DNA of 42,187 nucleotides from Lactobacillus corticis. GTDB lineage: Bacteria; Bacillota; Bacilli; Lactobacillales; Lactobacillaceae. Made by a program: the position numbers and the translations under genes. A model generated the notes under the pieces. That model searched no databases and had not been told where the DNA came from. It saw only the letters and a list, made by a program, of their open reading frames with translations. The number at the start of each line of letters is the position of its first letter. Position 1 is the stretch's first letter. The stretch lies in assembly GCF_018327645.1 (NCBI RefSeq), contig NZ_BMAY01000015.1, forward strand, positions 1 to 42,187, read 5' to 3'. Positions 1 to 8,072 of this stretch are shown here, piece after piece.

Positions 1-74
1 GAAAGATCTTGGCATATCATACTCCAGATGAAATCTTTGAGAAAGAATTAGATCATATCTATCAAGCAGTATAA
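1..74 (+). mobile_element. IS30-family transposase, C-terminal remnant (cut by window edge)
   Basis: The first 74 bases read in one frame (codons from base 3) as the last 23 residues of a transposase, starting KILAYHTPDE and ending DHIYQAV before TAA at 72-74. The pattern 'HTPDE-x-FEKELD' is the usual C-terminus of IS30-family transposases in lactobacilli. The element lies mostly left of the window. Its right inverted repeat probably occupies about 75-101, because the adjacent minus-strand adenylation gene changes character there. Family assignment rests on a short tail, so it is likely but not certain. Confidence 0.7.
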
Positions 75-1588
75 ATGTTCAATTTATTATTGCAATTTAC
101 GGCTTTTTTATTTTTATATTTTTTAAAAGTATCTTCTAGTTTATTTTTGTCAACTTTATTACTGCCATTAAGCGGGAAAGTATCTAACCTAATAAATACT
201 TTTGGTACCATATATAGAGGCATTTCTGATTTAAGTTTTTTTCGAAAATATTCTGAGTCTAAATGCATATTAGTTGCTTTACTAGTAAAAAATGTTACTA
301 AAGTCTTATCAATCAGCATAGTTTTACTTTCATTGATGCCACTTAGCTGAGATACATAATGATTAATTTCTCCTAACTCAACCCGAATTCCATTTAATTC
401 AATTTGGTCATCTTTTCTCCCATAAAAAATCAAATTTCCATCAGTATCCAACCGAACAATATCTCCGGTTCTATAAAAACGTTGGCCCCGATAATTGGTT
501 CCAAAATTGAGCTTGTCTAACTTATCATTATTAATATATCCAGCAGTAACCCCATCTCCCAAAACAACTAACTCTCCCTTACCATTTTCATCAGGATCCT
601 CTATATTAATCGTAGCATGGGGCAATGGTTTCCCAATAGGTACACTTAATGCATTGAAATTTCTAGGAATTCTATAATAAGTTGCATATACAGTGGCTTC
701 AGTTGGTCCGTAAAAATTATATAATTTGCTATCTATATTAAGCGCTTGCCACCTTTTAACTAATTTCACAGGTAGTTCTTCACCAGCAAGAATTATATAC
801 CTAATATTTTTACTAATATTTTCGATATCTTTTTCCTTACTAATATCTAGTAAAGTATTGAATAAAGATGGTGAAGCACCAAAATGTGATATATGATATT
901 GATCTATCTTTTTTAATAAAGTTGGATATGCATGAAAATTATTTATATCAAAAGTAAATACTGCTGCATTGGCAATAATCCAGCCAAAAATCTCAGTAAC
1001 TGATACATCAAAAGTATATGGTGTTGTTAAGCAATAAACACTATCAGATGTTCCCGGACAAAGCTTTTGCATATTATTTAAAATGTAATCAAGATTGCTG
1101 TCAGTGATTTTTACCCCTTTAGGTTTTCCGGTACTACCTGATGTAAACAAAATATATGGATTTTTAGGAAATGCTCTTTTTTTAGTTAATTTGCTATTAT
1201 TTGCTAGCATCATGCCTATATCTAAATCTGATAATTTAATTACACGACCAGACATGTTGTTATCATCACTTATCGTTAAGACACTGTTTGTAACTTTTTT
1301 AATATATTCATTTCGCTTACTACTGTTATTCTTAGCAAGTGGAACATAAGTACAACCTGCTTTAAGCACGCCTAAAATAGCAAAGATAATCAAATATGAG
1401 TGCTTAAGATCTAAAGTAACAACATCAGCTTCTGAAGTAAATTCTACAATTCGATTAGCTATTTCATTAGATATAGCATCAACTTCTTGATAAGTAAAAG
1501 AATATCTATCATCATAAATTGCTATTTTTGCTGGATTTTTTTCTACATTTTCTTTTAACACTTTTAAAACATTCATTGCTGTTGACAT
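62..1588 (-). CDS. Stand-alone amino acid adenylation enzyme (NRPS A-domain / DltA-like)
   Basis: The 508-residue protein is one complete ANL-superfamily adenylation domain, about the length of DltA. It should activate an amino acid with ATP and load it on a carrier protein. Visible core motifs in order are the P-loop FTSGSTGKPKGV, FDVSVTEIF (its Asp normally contacts the substrate amino group), NFYGPTEATVYAT, YRTGDIVR, GRKDDQIELNGIRVELGEI and a C-terminal A10 motif with NKVDK carrying the catalytic Lys. No carrier, condensation or thioesterase domain is attached and none is seen nearby. An AAAGG Shine-Dalgarno abuts the first ATG, so the second ATG at 1576 (MNVLK) is the better start. The last 13 or so codons (62-105) seem to derive from the IS30 end, so the native C-terminus was replaced. 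The substrate is unknown. Confidence 0.85.
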   Translation of the reverse strand: MSTAMNVLKVLKENVEKNPAKIAIYDDRYSFTYQEVDAISNEIANRIVEFTSEADVVTLDLKHSYLIIFAILGVLKAGCTYVPLAKNNSSKRNEYIKKVTNSVLTISDDNNMSGRVIKLSDLDIGMMLANNSKLTKKRAFPKNPYILFTSGSTGKPKGVKITDSNLDYILNNMQKLCPGTSDSVYCLTTPYTFDVSVTEIFGWIIANAAVFTFDINNFHAYPTLLKKIDQYHISHFGASPSLFNTLLDISKEKDIENISKNIRYIILAGEELPVKLVKRWQALNIDSKLYNFYGPTEATVYATYYRIPRNFNALSVPIGKPLPHATINIEDPDENGKGELVVLGDGVTAGYINNDKLDKLNFGTNYRGQRFYRTGDIVRLDTDGNLIFYGRKDDQIELNGIRVELGEINHYVSQLSGINESKTMLIDKTLVTFFTSKATNMHLDSEYFRKKLKSEMPLYMVPKVFIRLDTFPLNGSNKVDKNKLEDTFKKYKNKKAVNCNNKLNIYTA

Positions 1589-1681
1589 CCTTTACTTAAT
1601 TGAATTTGTCCTATCTAACACCTTTAATATTCTGTAACTAGTCCTTTTTGATGAATTATCTAAAAATGGATAATTATCAAG

Positions 1682-2307
1682 TTAATTCTCATATTCATTA
1701 TATAAAGAATATTTTCCAAATAAGTATCCACTTAGTAAGTCAAACAAATAATGACTCTTATTAGTTTTAATAATGATACTTTTTTCATCTTCTTGACTTT
1801 GGCAGCTCATTTTAAATCACAATTAATATTATTAATGAGAAGATTGATTTTAGCTTTTGTAGTAATGCCATTTTTAGCTTCCTTAATCACACTATTAAAG
1901 ACTATAGGAGAATCGAATTTTCTATCAAGCACACTTATACAATTGGGTACATTATCATATATGCACCCACCACCATCTAAATCAGAAATATCATGGTATT
2001 CTGTACCAGTAGTCTGTTTAGAAATATTTTCATAATAAATCATATTTATTGAATTTATATATGATTTTTGTGCATTTATAAATTTTGTAATTAAAGGAAC
2101 CTTTTCATTAAATGCTCGATGATATAGAACATAGGGTCATAATGTTTGCGTACATTGCTCTTTTTTTCAGAATAATGGCTTTTCACATATCACTTTAAAC
2201 TTTTCTTTCAGGAAATAATTTAAATTTTTTGCCAAGGATAACAGGTAATTCCCACTAGGTCTTTTATTCTCCCTTCTTTCTTTATTATGATACGCATAAT
2301 GTAACAT
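1682..2307 (-). pseudogene. Decayed Gfo/Idh/MocA-family NAD(P)-dependent oxidoreductase
   Basis: Three minus-strand open pieces together read as a broken oxidoreductase. Piece one (2307-2167, 46 codons, GGAG Shine-Dalgarno) contains PSGNYLLSLAKNL and ends KVICEKPLF, the family's EKPL signature. After two in-frame stops (2167-2169, 2137-2139) piece two (2136-1807) has YVLYHRAFNEKVPL, matching the usual 'Y-x2-RFNP', and DLDGGGCIYDNVPN, matching the GGG-x3-D signature. Piece three is in another frame (1810-1682, MSCQSQEDEK to YNEYEN). The N-terminal Rossmann GxGxxG is absent and about ten residues are missing after EKPL. The lesions are visible; the family call is my inference from the two motifs. 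It lies 37 bases after rgg and about 90 before the adenylation gene, so it was probably part of the same cluster. Confidence 0.6.
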
Positions 2308-2344
2308 AACTTGCTCCAATACATTCTTTTTTGTAATCTATTTA

Positions 2345-3190
2345 TTACAATTCAACTTTTGGCCAACTCTTTATAACATTTCCATATCCATACTTTTTCA
2401 AAAATCTTACTATATCTTGTCTTTCCTCTTCATCATTTTGAAAAAGCGCATACATATAACGTGCGTGTAACTTGTAAATAATGAAATGAAAAGATTCACT
2501 GGCATTCAGTACATATTTAATTACGTTATAAATATGTGTAGAATATTTTTCTTTTAAATAAACATCTCTATCAAAACAAGTCACCAAATAATTTTCAAGA
2601 ATTCGTAAATATCTCTCTGTCATAAGCTCTGAAATAAATTCTTTTTTATCAATTGATCTAAGCAAGTGAATTATTAAAGAATCTATCATGTCAATTTCTA
2701 ATATCGGCATTGTATTAGCTAACAATCGAATATATTCTGGCTTATCTATCCATTTTTCTTCTTTATCAAATTCCATACAGATTCTTTTTTTAACACTTTC
2801 ATCAATTTCCCCTAGTTTTCCTTCAAAATAAGCTCTCGTAACAATAGTTCTAATTTTTAATATCGTATTATCCGAAAGAGATAGGATCTTATTACATTCA
2901 TATTCTAATAAACTAGAATTTTTTGAATGTACGGCATATTCCATTTCTTCCTGTAATTCTTCATTTATCTTTTCCTCCTTTGACATATAGCTTTTATAAA
3001 CCAAATTATAAAAATAATTTATATCTATCTTATGTGAAACTAAGATCATGATTAGGCTTTCAGCACCAATACCACTTTTTCCACTTTCTACTAAAGAATA
3101 AAATGGTCTTTGCACTATGCCCTCACACATTTTAGCTTGCGATAATCCTAAATCTGTACGAATTTTTCGTAAAGCTTCTCCTATTTTCAA
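2345..3190 (-). CDS. Rgg/GadR/MutR-type transcriptional regulator
   Basis: The product is about 281 residues: an N-terminal helix-turn-helix (roughly 1-60; KIGEALRKIRTDLGLSQ, then YSLVESGKSGI) followed by an all-helical region typical of Rgg/RRNPP peptide-sensing regulators. An ATG at 3226 gives a longer frame, but Rgg proteins normally begin at the KIG segment and a GAGG Shine-Dalgarno lies 8 bases before a TTG at 3190, so I prefer TTG. Rgg proteins usually control a neighbouring biosynthetic or bacteriocin operon in response to a short exported peptide. Here the genes downstream on the same strand are the oxidoreductase pseudogene and the adenylation enzyme. I found no convincing short hydrophobic peptide gene beside it. 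Confidence 0.8.
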   Translation of the reverse strand: MKIGEALRKIRTDLGLSQAKMCEGIVQRPFYSLVESGKSGIGAESLIMILVSHKIDINYFYNLVYKSYMSKEEKINEELQEEMEYAVHSKNSSLLEYECNKILSLSDNTILKIRTIVTRAYFEGKLGEIDESVKKRICMEFDKEEKWIDKPEYIRLLANTMPILEIDMIDSLIIHLLRSIDKKEFISELMTERYLRILENYLVTCFDRDVYLKEKYSTHIYNVIKYVLNASESFHFIIYKLHARYMYALFQNDEEERQDIVRFLKKYGYGNVIKSWPKVEL

Positions 3191-3226
3191 AATATTAACC
3201 TCACAAACCATATTTTTAAATATCAA

Positions 3227-3602
3227 TAAAATTTATTGAATTTGAGTATACCACCGAACATTGATAAAATTAAATCTTTTTCCTCTATATCTTCTATATA
3301 CCTCTATAATATTTAAAATATATACAGTTTTAAGACTTATAGTATTGCAGTTTTTTATTGTACTTAAAGCAAGTATTGACTAATTATATTTATCATGATC
3401 AACAAAAACGATTCAAAGATAAATCAGGTCGCCTAATTAATCTAATAATTTGCATTTTTAATCTATTTACTTAATATGATACGTAATTGGATTTTTTGAA
3501 TTTAATTTTATGGGATATTATTTTTACGCTAACTAGTATTAGCACTATATCATTCTAGAATTTTAGAACTACTTTATATCTTTAGTCATACTTTGTTGTT
3601 AG
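3227..3602. other. AT-rich intergenic stretch, no gene recognised
   Basis: This stretch between rgg and the IS3 remnant is very AT-rich and has no reading frame with a convincing start. A short frame near 3375-3470 (LTNYIYHDQQKRFKDKSGRL) looks faintly protein-like and might be another transposase scrap, but I cannot place it. It should contain the rgg promoter; several TATA-like hexamers exist, none with a clear -35 partner. Confidence 0.5.
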
Positions 3603-4388
3603 AGTGCTACCAAATTTTGTATTCTTCCTCTTCTTGGCTGTAAAATTTGTCGTATTGCTTTTTATGGACATAAAATATCCAACCGCCAACTGCAGCTAAT
3701 CAAAGAGGGCTGGAAAGTGACTGAGAAAACAGTTCGTTACTGGATGCATAAGCTTGATCTTAAGGGAATCAGACGCAATAAGCGTAAATATTCTAGTTAT
3801 AGAGGAACAATAGGCAAAATAGCGCCTAATTATATTAAGCGCAAGTTCTTCGCTCCCTTGCCTAATATGAAGTGGTATACAGATATTACCGAATTTCATT
3901 TAAGTGACAAGAAGCTGTATTTATCACCTATTTTGGACGGTTGTGGTAATTATATTGTGTCCTATGCTATCTCTGAACACCCTACACTGAACATGGTAAT
4001 GTCTATGCTTAATAAGGCCTTATCTAAGGAGAAGGCACTCAACAACTGTATTTTTCATACTGATCAAGGCTGTCAGTATCAGAGTCCGGTCTATCAACGC
4101 GCTCTTAAACTGCATGGCATTACTCAAAGTATGTCACGCAAAGGCAATTCTTTAGATGATGGCTTAATGGAAAACTTCTTTGGTTTGCTTAAAACTGAAA
4201 TGTTCTATGATCAAGAATATAAGTACCATAACCTTCAAGAACTTAGAGAAGCAATTGAGGAATATATCAAATACTATAACAACGAAAGGATAAAGAGCAG
4301 ACTAAAAGGCCTGACTCCGAAAGAATATCGGAATCAAGCCTTTAAGCACCCTGCGTTTTAAACTGTCCAATTTTTTGGTCTCAGTTCA
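3603..4388 (+). mobile_element. IS3-family (IS150 group) element remnant: OrfB C-terminal part and right end
   Basis: A frame open from 3603 (no start) becomes a recognisable IS3 OrfB from about 3663 (FYGHKISNRQLQL) and continues to 4361; the first possible start is GTG 3717. The DDE core is intact: Asp in WYTDITEF, Asp in FHTDQGCQY, Glu in GLMENFFGLLK, and the tail YYNNERIKSRLKGLTPKEYR is typical. OrfA and the N-terminal part of OrfB are missing, so it cannot move on its own. The probable right inverted repeat is 4364-4388, starting TGTCCAATTTTTTGG and ending TTCA. No matching left repeat is visible upstream. The element ends 22 bases after the citX stop, where citG is often found. Confidence 0.85.
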
Positions 4389-4410
4389 AATTTCAGCTGG
4401 TTTTTGGTTT

Positions 4411-4956
4411 TTATGAAAGTGTGTTGTTAATCAACTCTGCAGTACGCTGCTCTAACTCGGCAACCTGATGACGTCTCGCTCGCCCGCAGGTTTTGGCATC
4501 TCGTCCGCAAATTAGACATTTGCGCCGAGCCAAACCAAGTTCTGTTCTTGAAACAGCGCGCTCTTGATTATTCTCCAGATAATGGACATCGATATCGAAT
4601 AATCGTCTGGCGGGAAAGGCTTCTTCAAATTTTACCGCCAGTTTTTTTACTGTCAAAGGATCTTGATCAACGACATAAAAGTATTCCGGCCCTGTTACAG
4701 CATCTGACCAATCTCCTTTTCGCTCAAATGTTAGGGCGTTTTCTGCTAAAAGACTTTCAAATACTGCCATTTGAGTCTGAAAAAATTGACTAATCCGACT
4801 ATTATTTTTGATCGGACCAGCAATATTTAACTTAGCTCCAATGATGGTTTGGTTGGGATAAAGCTGAAGCAACTTTTCTTGAAAATTGGCTCGTTTGTCC
4901 CTGCCATTGAGGACCGTCATGATATCTACAGGAATCCCTTGATCAAAAAGTTTCAT
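4411..4956 (-). CDS. citX: Apo-citrate lyase phosphoribosyl-dephospho-CoA transferase
   Basis: This 181-residue protein matches CitX, which transfers the 2'-(5''-triphosphoribosyl)-3'-dephospho-CoA group onto the CitD acyl carrier serine. The nucleotidyltransferase-like motif GRDKRANFQ is at residues 18-26, and the C-terminus has the ARRKCLICGRDAKTCGR stretch usual in Lactobacillales CitX. Length fits the family. The start is one base from the citF stop, so it is the last gene of citDEFX. The prosthetic group itself must come from CitG, which is not in the window. An IS3 remnant ends just after the stop, so a downstream citG may have been lost. Confidence 0.9.
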   Translation of the reverse strand: MKLFDQGIPVDIMTVLNGRDKRANFQEKLLQLYPNQTIIGAKLNIAGPIKNNSRISQFFQTQMAVFESLLAENALTFERKGDWSDAVTGPEYFYVVDQDPLTVKKLAVKFEEAFPARRLFDIDVHYLENNQERAVSRTELGLARRKCLICGRDAKTCGRARRHQVAELEQRTAELINNTLS

Positions 4957-4957
4957 C

Positions 4958-6496
4958 TTAATCCTTTACCTGCTTAATCGTATCAATAATTGTGCCATCA
5001 CGATATTGAATTAAAGCAACAGTTCTATCTGTATATTCTAGTTTCTTAGGTTTGCCCACTTGCTTTTCAGCCAACTTTTGCAATTCGGCAATTGGCAAAA
5101 TCTTAAGACCCGGCACATGACTGAAGGCATCAAGCAAATCTTGCCGTTTAGGATTAATTGCGATTCCGCGTTCGGTTACCACAACATCAATAGATGAACC
5201 AGGAGTAACAACTGTTTCTACGGCTGGAACAATTGTCGCATTACGGCCACGGACAAGAGGTGCGGTAATAATTGTCATCTTGGCTTTGGCAGCATCTTGG
5301 TGACCACCAATGGCGCCTCTGATCACACCATCTGAACCAGTCATGACATTGACGTTGAAATCAGTATCAATTTGGAGGGCTGACAAGATTGCAACGTCCA
5401 AGTTATTAACTACTGCCCCCTTGTTGTGCGGATCGGCATACCAAGAAGCATCAATTTCTTGCTGATCTTTATTTTGAGCCATCGAAAGTGCGGCACCCTT
5501 ATCAAAGTCTTGCACGTCCATGACTTTCTTTACTAACCCTTCAGCCAGCAAATCCGTTGTTGGTTTCGTAATACCACCTAAAGCAAAGGAAGCAGTAATC
5601 CCTGCATCAAGCATTGATTGACGGAGGTAACGAGTAACAGCTAAGGCAGCACCACCAGAGCCCGTTTGGAAACTGAAGCCTTGCTTAAAGTATGGCGAGT
5701 TAACAATCACCTTGTTAACAGTTTGCGCAATCAGCAATTCCTTTGGATCCTTAGTAAACCGAGTTGCTCCTGAGCCAATCTTATCAGGATCACCAATTTT
5801 ATCAACTTTGACCACATAATCGACTTGATCTTGTTGGATTGAGGCCGGAGTGTTTGGATAGTCGACAATGTTATCCGTTAATAAGACCACTTTGTCAGCA
5901 TATTTAGCATCCATCAAAGCATATCCCAGCGATCCAAAAACAGCATCGCCATCTTGACCATTGGCATTACCTGCTGGGTCTGAAACTGGTACGCCCAAGA
6001 AGGCGATATCAATTTTAATTTCGCCCTCTTCAATTGAACGAGCACGATTACCATGCGAGCGGAAAATAACCGGGTTCTTCAAACCACCGTGTGATACAAA
6101 GTCACCCAATGAACCACGCATCCCTGAGCTAGTAATATTGGTGATGACGCCCTTCTTAATAGCCTCAATCACTTTATCATTCATAACTCCAGTTAGGGAT
6201 GATGGTGCCAAAGTCAAATCGTGATAACCAAGTTCGATAATCTTATCCATAACTTGATTAAAAGCAAAGTCACCATTTCTAAAATGGTGGTGGAAAGAAA
6301 TTGTCATACCATCTTTCAAATTATTTTTGATGACTTCTTCAAGTGAGCTAACGACCTTATTTTCACCTGCGGTAACTCTAACTTTAGGCGCAACCCGTTG
6401 TACTTCTGGGTGACCAATTTCATCTGACTCATACGGCTTTAAATTCATTTTAGCCATCAAATCATCTGGTAAAATACGTCCTACTTTATTCTCCAA
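4958..6496 (-). CDS. citF: Citrate lyase alpha subunit (citrate CoA-transferase)
   Basis: CitF swaps acetyl on the acyl carrier protein for citrate, giving citryl-ACP and acetate. The roughly 512-residue protein has the family regions [10 protein letters not shown] near the start, the glycine-rich [15 protein letters not shown] and the late [13 protein letters not shown]. An ATG at 6517 gives a longer frame, but it lies inside an AGGAGG Shine-Dalgarno that is 9 bases before a TTG at 6496, giving the usual CitF N-terminus (M)[12 protein letters not shown] choose TTG 6496. It overlaps the citE end by 11 bases, which suggests translational coupling. Cytoplasmic, in a complex with CitD and CitE. 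Confidence 0.93.
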   Translation of the reverse strand: MENKVGRILPDDLMAKMNLKPYESDEIGHPEVQRVAPKVRVTAGENKVVSSLEEVIKNNLKDGMTISFHHHFRNGDFAFNQVMDKIIELGYHDLTLAPSSLTGVMNDKVIEAIKKGVITNITSSGMRGSLGDFVSHGGLKNPVIFRSHGNRARSIEEGEIKIDIAFLGVPVSDPAGNANGQDGDAVFGSLGYALMDAKYADKVVLLTDNIVDYPNTPASIQQDQVDYVVKVDKIGDPDKIGSGATRFTKDPKELLIAQTVNKVIVNSPYFKQGFSFQTGSGGAALAVTRYLRQSMLDAGITASFALGGITKPTTDLLAEGLVKKVMDVQDFDKGAALSMAQNKDQQEIDASWYADPHNKGAVVNNLDVAILSALQIDTDFNVNVMTGSDGVIRGAIGGHQDAAKAKMTIITAPLVRGRNATIVPAVETVVTPGSSIDVVVTERGIAINPKRQDLLDAFSHVPGLKILPIAELQKLAEKQVGKPKKLEYTDRTVALIQYRDGTIIDTIKQVKD

Positions 6497-7400
6497 GGTA
6501 GTTGCCCTCCTCATCAATCAAATTTGAAGCTTTTGCGGTTGCAAGTACCCGTTCAGCTTTTTCTACTACTGGCTTATCAACCATCTTGCCGTTTAGGGAG
6601 ATTACCCCGCTGCCTTTAGCTTTAGCTTCGCGAATGGCATTTTGGACATTCTTGGCTTGGGCAATTTCGGCCTTGGTTGGTTTGAAGACTTCATTAACCA
6701 TTGGAATTTGCCGTGGGTTAACCAGTGACTTGCCATCAAAACCTAATTCATGGATGTAATTGGTTTCCCGGTAGAAGCCTTCGGTATCTTTCATATTTGA
6801 AAATACGGTATCAAAAGCATATACGCCTGCAGCCCGGGCAGAGTTCAACACCATGTTGCGGGCAAATCTTAATTCTTCGCCATCAGGATAACGGTGAGTA
6901 TGCATATCTGCCGTGTAGTCTTCACCTGACACTGCCAATCCCATCATTAATGGCGTACTTGCAGCAATTTCTGGTGCGTGCAGAACCCCTTGAGCACTTT
7001 CAATAGCTGCCATCACACCGATGGAGCCTTTTTCGATCCCAAATTCAGTTTCAGCTGCTTCCATGTCTTTAACAAGCTTTTGAATCATGGCAGCCGATTC
7101 AGTCTTTGGCAAACGAATTACATCCACACCAGCTTTAACCATAGCCCGGACATCTTCATCATAAAACGGCGTGTCTTGTCCATTAACCCGAACTACTACT
7201 TCAGCACCACCAAAATCAACAGTTTTAATAGCTTCATAAACAAGCATCCGAGCAGCATCTTTTTCAGTCAAAGAAACTGAGTCTTCCAAATCCAACATAA
7301 TCGAATCAGCACCGTAGATACCGGCATCTTTAATCATAGCTGGGTTATTGCCAGGAACGAACATCATCGTTCGACGTAAGCGATTCTTTACGTAAGTCAT
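6486..7400 (-). CDS. citE: Citrate lyase beta subunit (citryl-ACP lyase)
   Basis: CitE splits citryl-ACP into acetyl-ACP and oxaloacetate in a Mg-dependent HpcH/HpaI-type TIM barrel. The 304-residue protein shows [14 protein letters not shown] at the start, the metal-site region [27 protein letters not shown] and the late [10 protein letters not shown]. Length is normal. The start ATG overlaps the citD stop (TAATG) and has a GGAGGTG Shine-Dalgarno inside citD. The product oxaloacetate would be handled by the MDH-like and RraA-like enzymes of the neighbouring operon. Confidence 0.95.
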   Translation of the reverse strand: MTYVKNRLRRTMMFVPGNNPAMIKDAGIYGADSIMLDLEDSVSLTEKDAARMLVYEAIKTVDFGGAEVVVRVNGQDTPFYDEDVRAMVKAGVDVIRLPKTESAAMIQKLVKDMEAAETEFGIEKGSIGVMAAIESAQGVLHAPEIAASTPLMMGLAVSGEDYTADMHTHRYPDGEELRFARNMVLNSARAAGVYAFDTVFSNMKDTEGFYRETNYIHELGFDGKSLVNPRQIPMVNEVFKPTKAEIAQAKNVQNAIREAKAKGSGVISLNGKMVDKPVVEKAERVLATAKASNLIDEEGNYLGE

Positions 7401-7693
7401 TACAGCACCTCCAAATCAGGCTTATCGCTGGTTTCAGTAGCTCTTTGGGCAGCAGCAAGAGTTCTAGCCTTGATAACACAATCAAGCGCCCCTTTATCAA
7501 CTGCCTTTACCTTGCAGTTAGCTAAACCATATTTAGTCAAGGTGTCCTTAATGACAGATTCGATTTGATCACCATAGGCTTTTTTCACTTCAGACTCTAA
7601 ATCAATTACAATTCCGCTTGCATTTTTGGAAATCGTAATTTGGATGTCTGATGATTCAAGCGTCCCGGCGACACCAGTTGTCTTTACTTCCAT
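7400..7693 (-). CDS. citD: Citrate lyase gamma subunit (acyl carrier protein)
   Basis: The 97-residue protein is the acyl carrier of citrate lyase. The serine that receives the triphosphoribosyl-dephospho-CoA group lies in AGTLESSDIQI (residue 14 or 15). The rest shows the usual ID-x-ES-x-V-KK and VDKGALDCVIKAR segments. It is the first gene of citDEFX, preceded by an AGAAGGGA Shine-Dalgarno and a leader of about 200 bases. In many clusters citC, encoding the acetylating ligase, directly precedes citD; here there is only non-coding DNA. Confidence 0.95.
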   Translation of the reverse strand: MEVKTTGVAGTLESSDIQITISKNASGIVIDLESEVKKAYGDQIESVIKDTLTKYGLANCKVKAVDKGALDCVIKARTLAAAQRATETSDKPDLEVL

Positions 7694-8034
7694 TTCTAGC
7701 CATCCCTTCTGGATCTATTTCAAAACTTTTCATTGCTCCTAAAGTCCATCACAGTCAAAAAATCAGGATACCACTTGCATCATAATTTTATCTTTAATGA
7801 ATTTCAGAAAAGACGAAGTTGCCTCAAATGCTTTTGCGTTTTCAATGAGGGTACTGGACCTCAAATTTCTTTGTGCGGTATGAAACAGCTTTCGCAACAT
7901 CTATAGTATAGTCCTAATTTTTATATTTTTCAATTTTAGACTATATTTTTTAAATTTTAAAAGTTTTAAATCGCTTACAATATTTAAAAAGCAGCCTTTT
8001 GAAAATTAACTTGTGTAAATTGTCACATTTAAGA
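7694..8034 (-). promoter_or_regulatory. citDEFX promoter region with long untranslated leader
   Basis: A strong vegetative promoter reads on the minus strand: -35 TTGAAA at 7933-7928, a 17-base spacer, and -10 TATACT at 7910-7905. The expected transcript start near 7898 leaves a leader of about 205 bases before citD. It holds a hairpin TGAGG-N7-CCTCA around 7846-7862 and a repeated TTTGAGG element. A sequence resembling half a cre (TGTAAGCG) lies upstream of the -35, around 7972-7979. No known riboswitch class is recognised. There is no reading frame of note. Confidence 0.6.
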
Positions 8035-8061
8035 CAAAAAAATAAGCCCGCCGAAGCGAGC
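8035..8061 (-). terminator. Intrinsic terminator of the mdh-rraA-citT operon
   Basis: On the minus strand GCTCGC-TTCG-GCGGGC forms a six-pair stem with a UUCG-type loop followed by TTATTTTTTT. It is just after the transporter stop, so citDEFX needs its own promoter. Confidence 0.85.
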
Positions 8062-8072
8062 ATATTTTTGTT

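Noticed and set aside
1751-2035. Plus-strand 94-codon hydrophobic frame
   Set aside because: It is antisense to the oxidoreductase remnant, has no ribosome site and shows only the hydrophobic bias expected from AT-rich DNA.
2167-2307. 46-codon frame with good ribosome site just after rgg, possible Rgg signal peptide precursor
   Set aside because: It is basic and not hydrophobic at the C-terminus, and it reads as the EKPL-containing part of a broken oxidoreductase continuing in the next frames.
3395-3436. 13-codon plus-strand frame (MINKNDSK...) divergent from rgg, possible signal peptide
   Set aside because: It has no Shine-Dalgarno and is polar, unlike short hydrophobic peptides.
3603-4388. 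Complete, mobile IS3 element
   Set aside because: OrfA, the OrfB N-terminus and a left inverted repeat are absent.
6725-7280. Two plus-strand frames of 93 and 100 codons
   Set aside because: They lie wholly antisense to citE, whose frame has clear family motifs.
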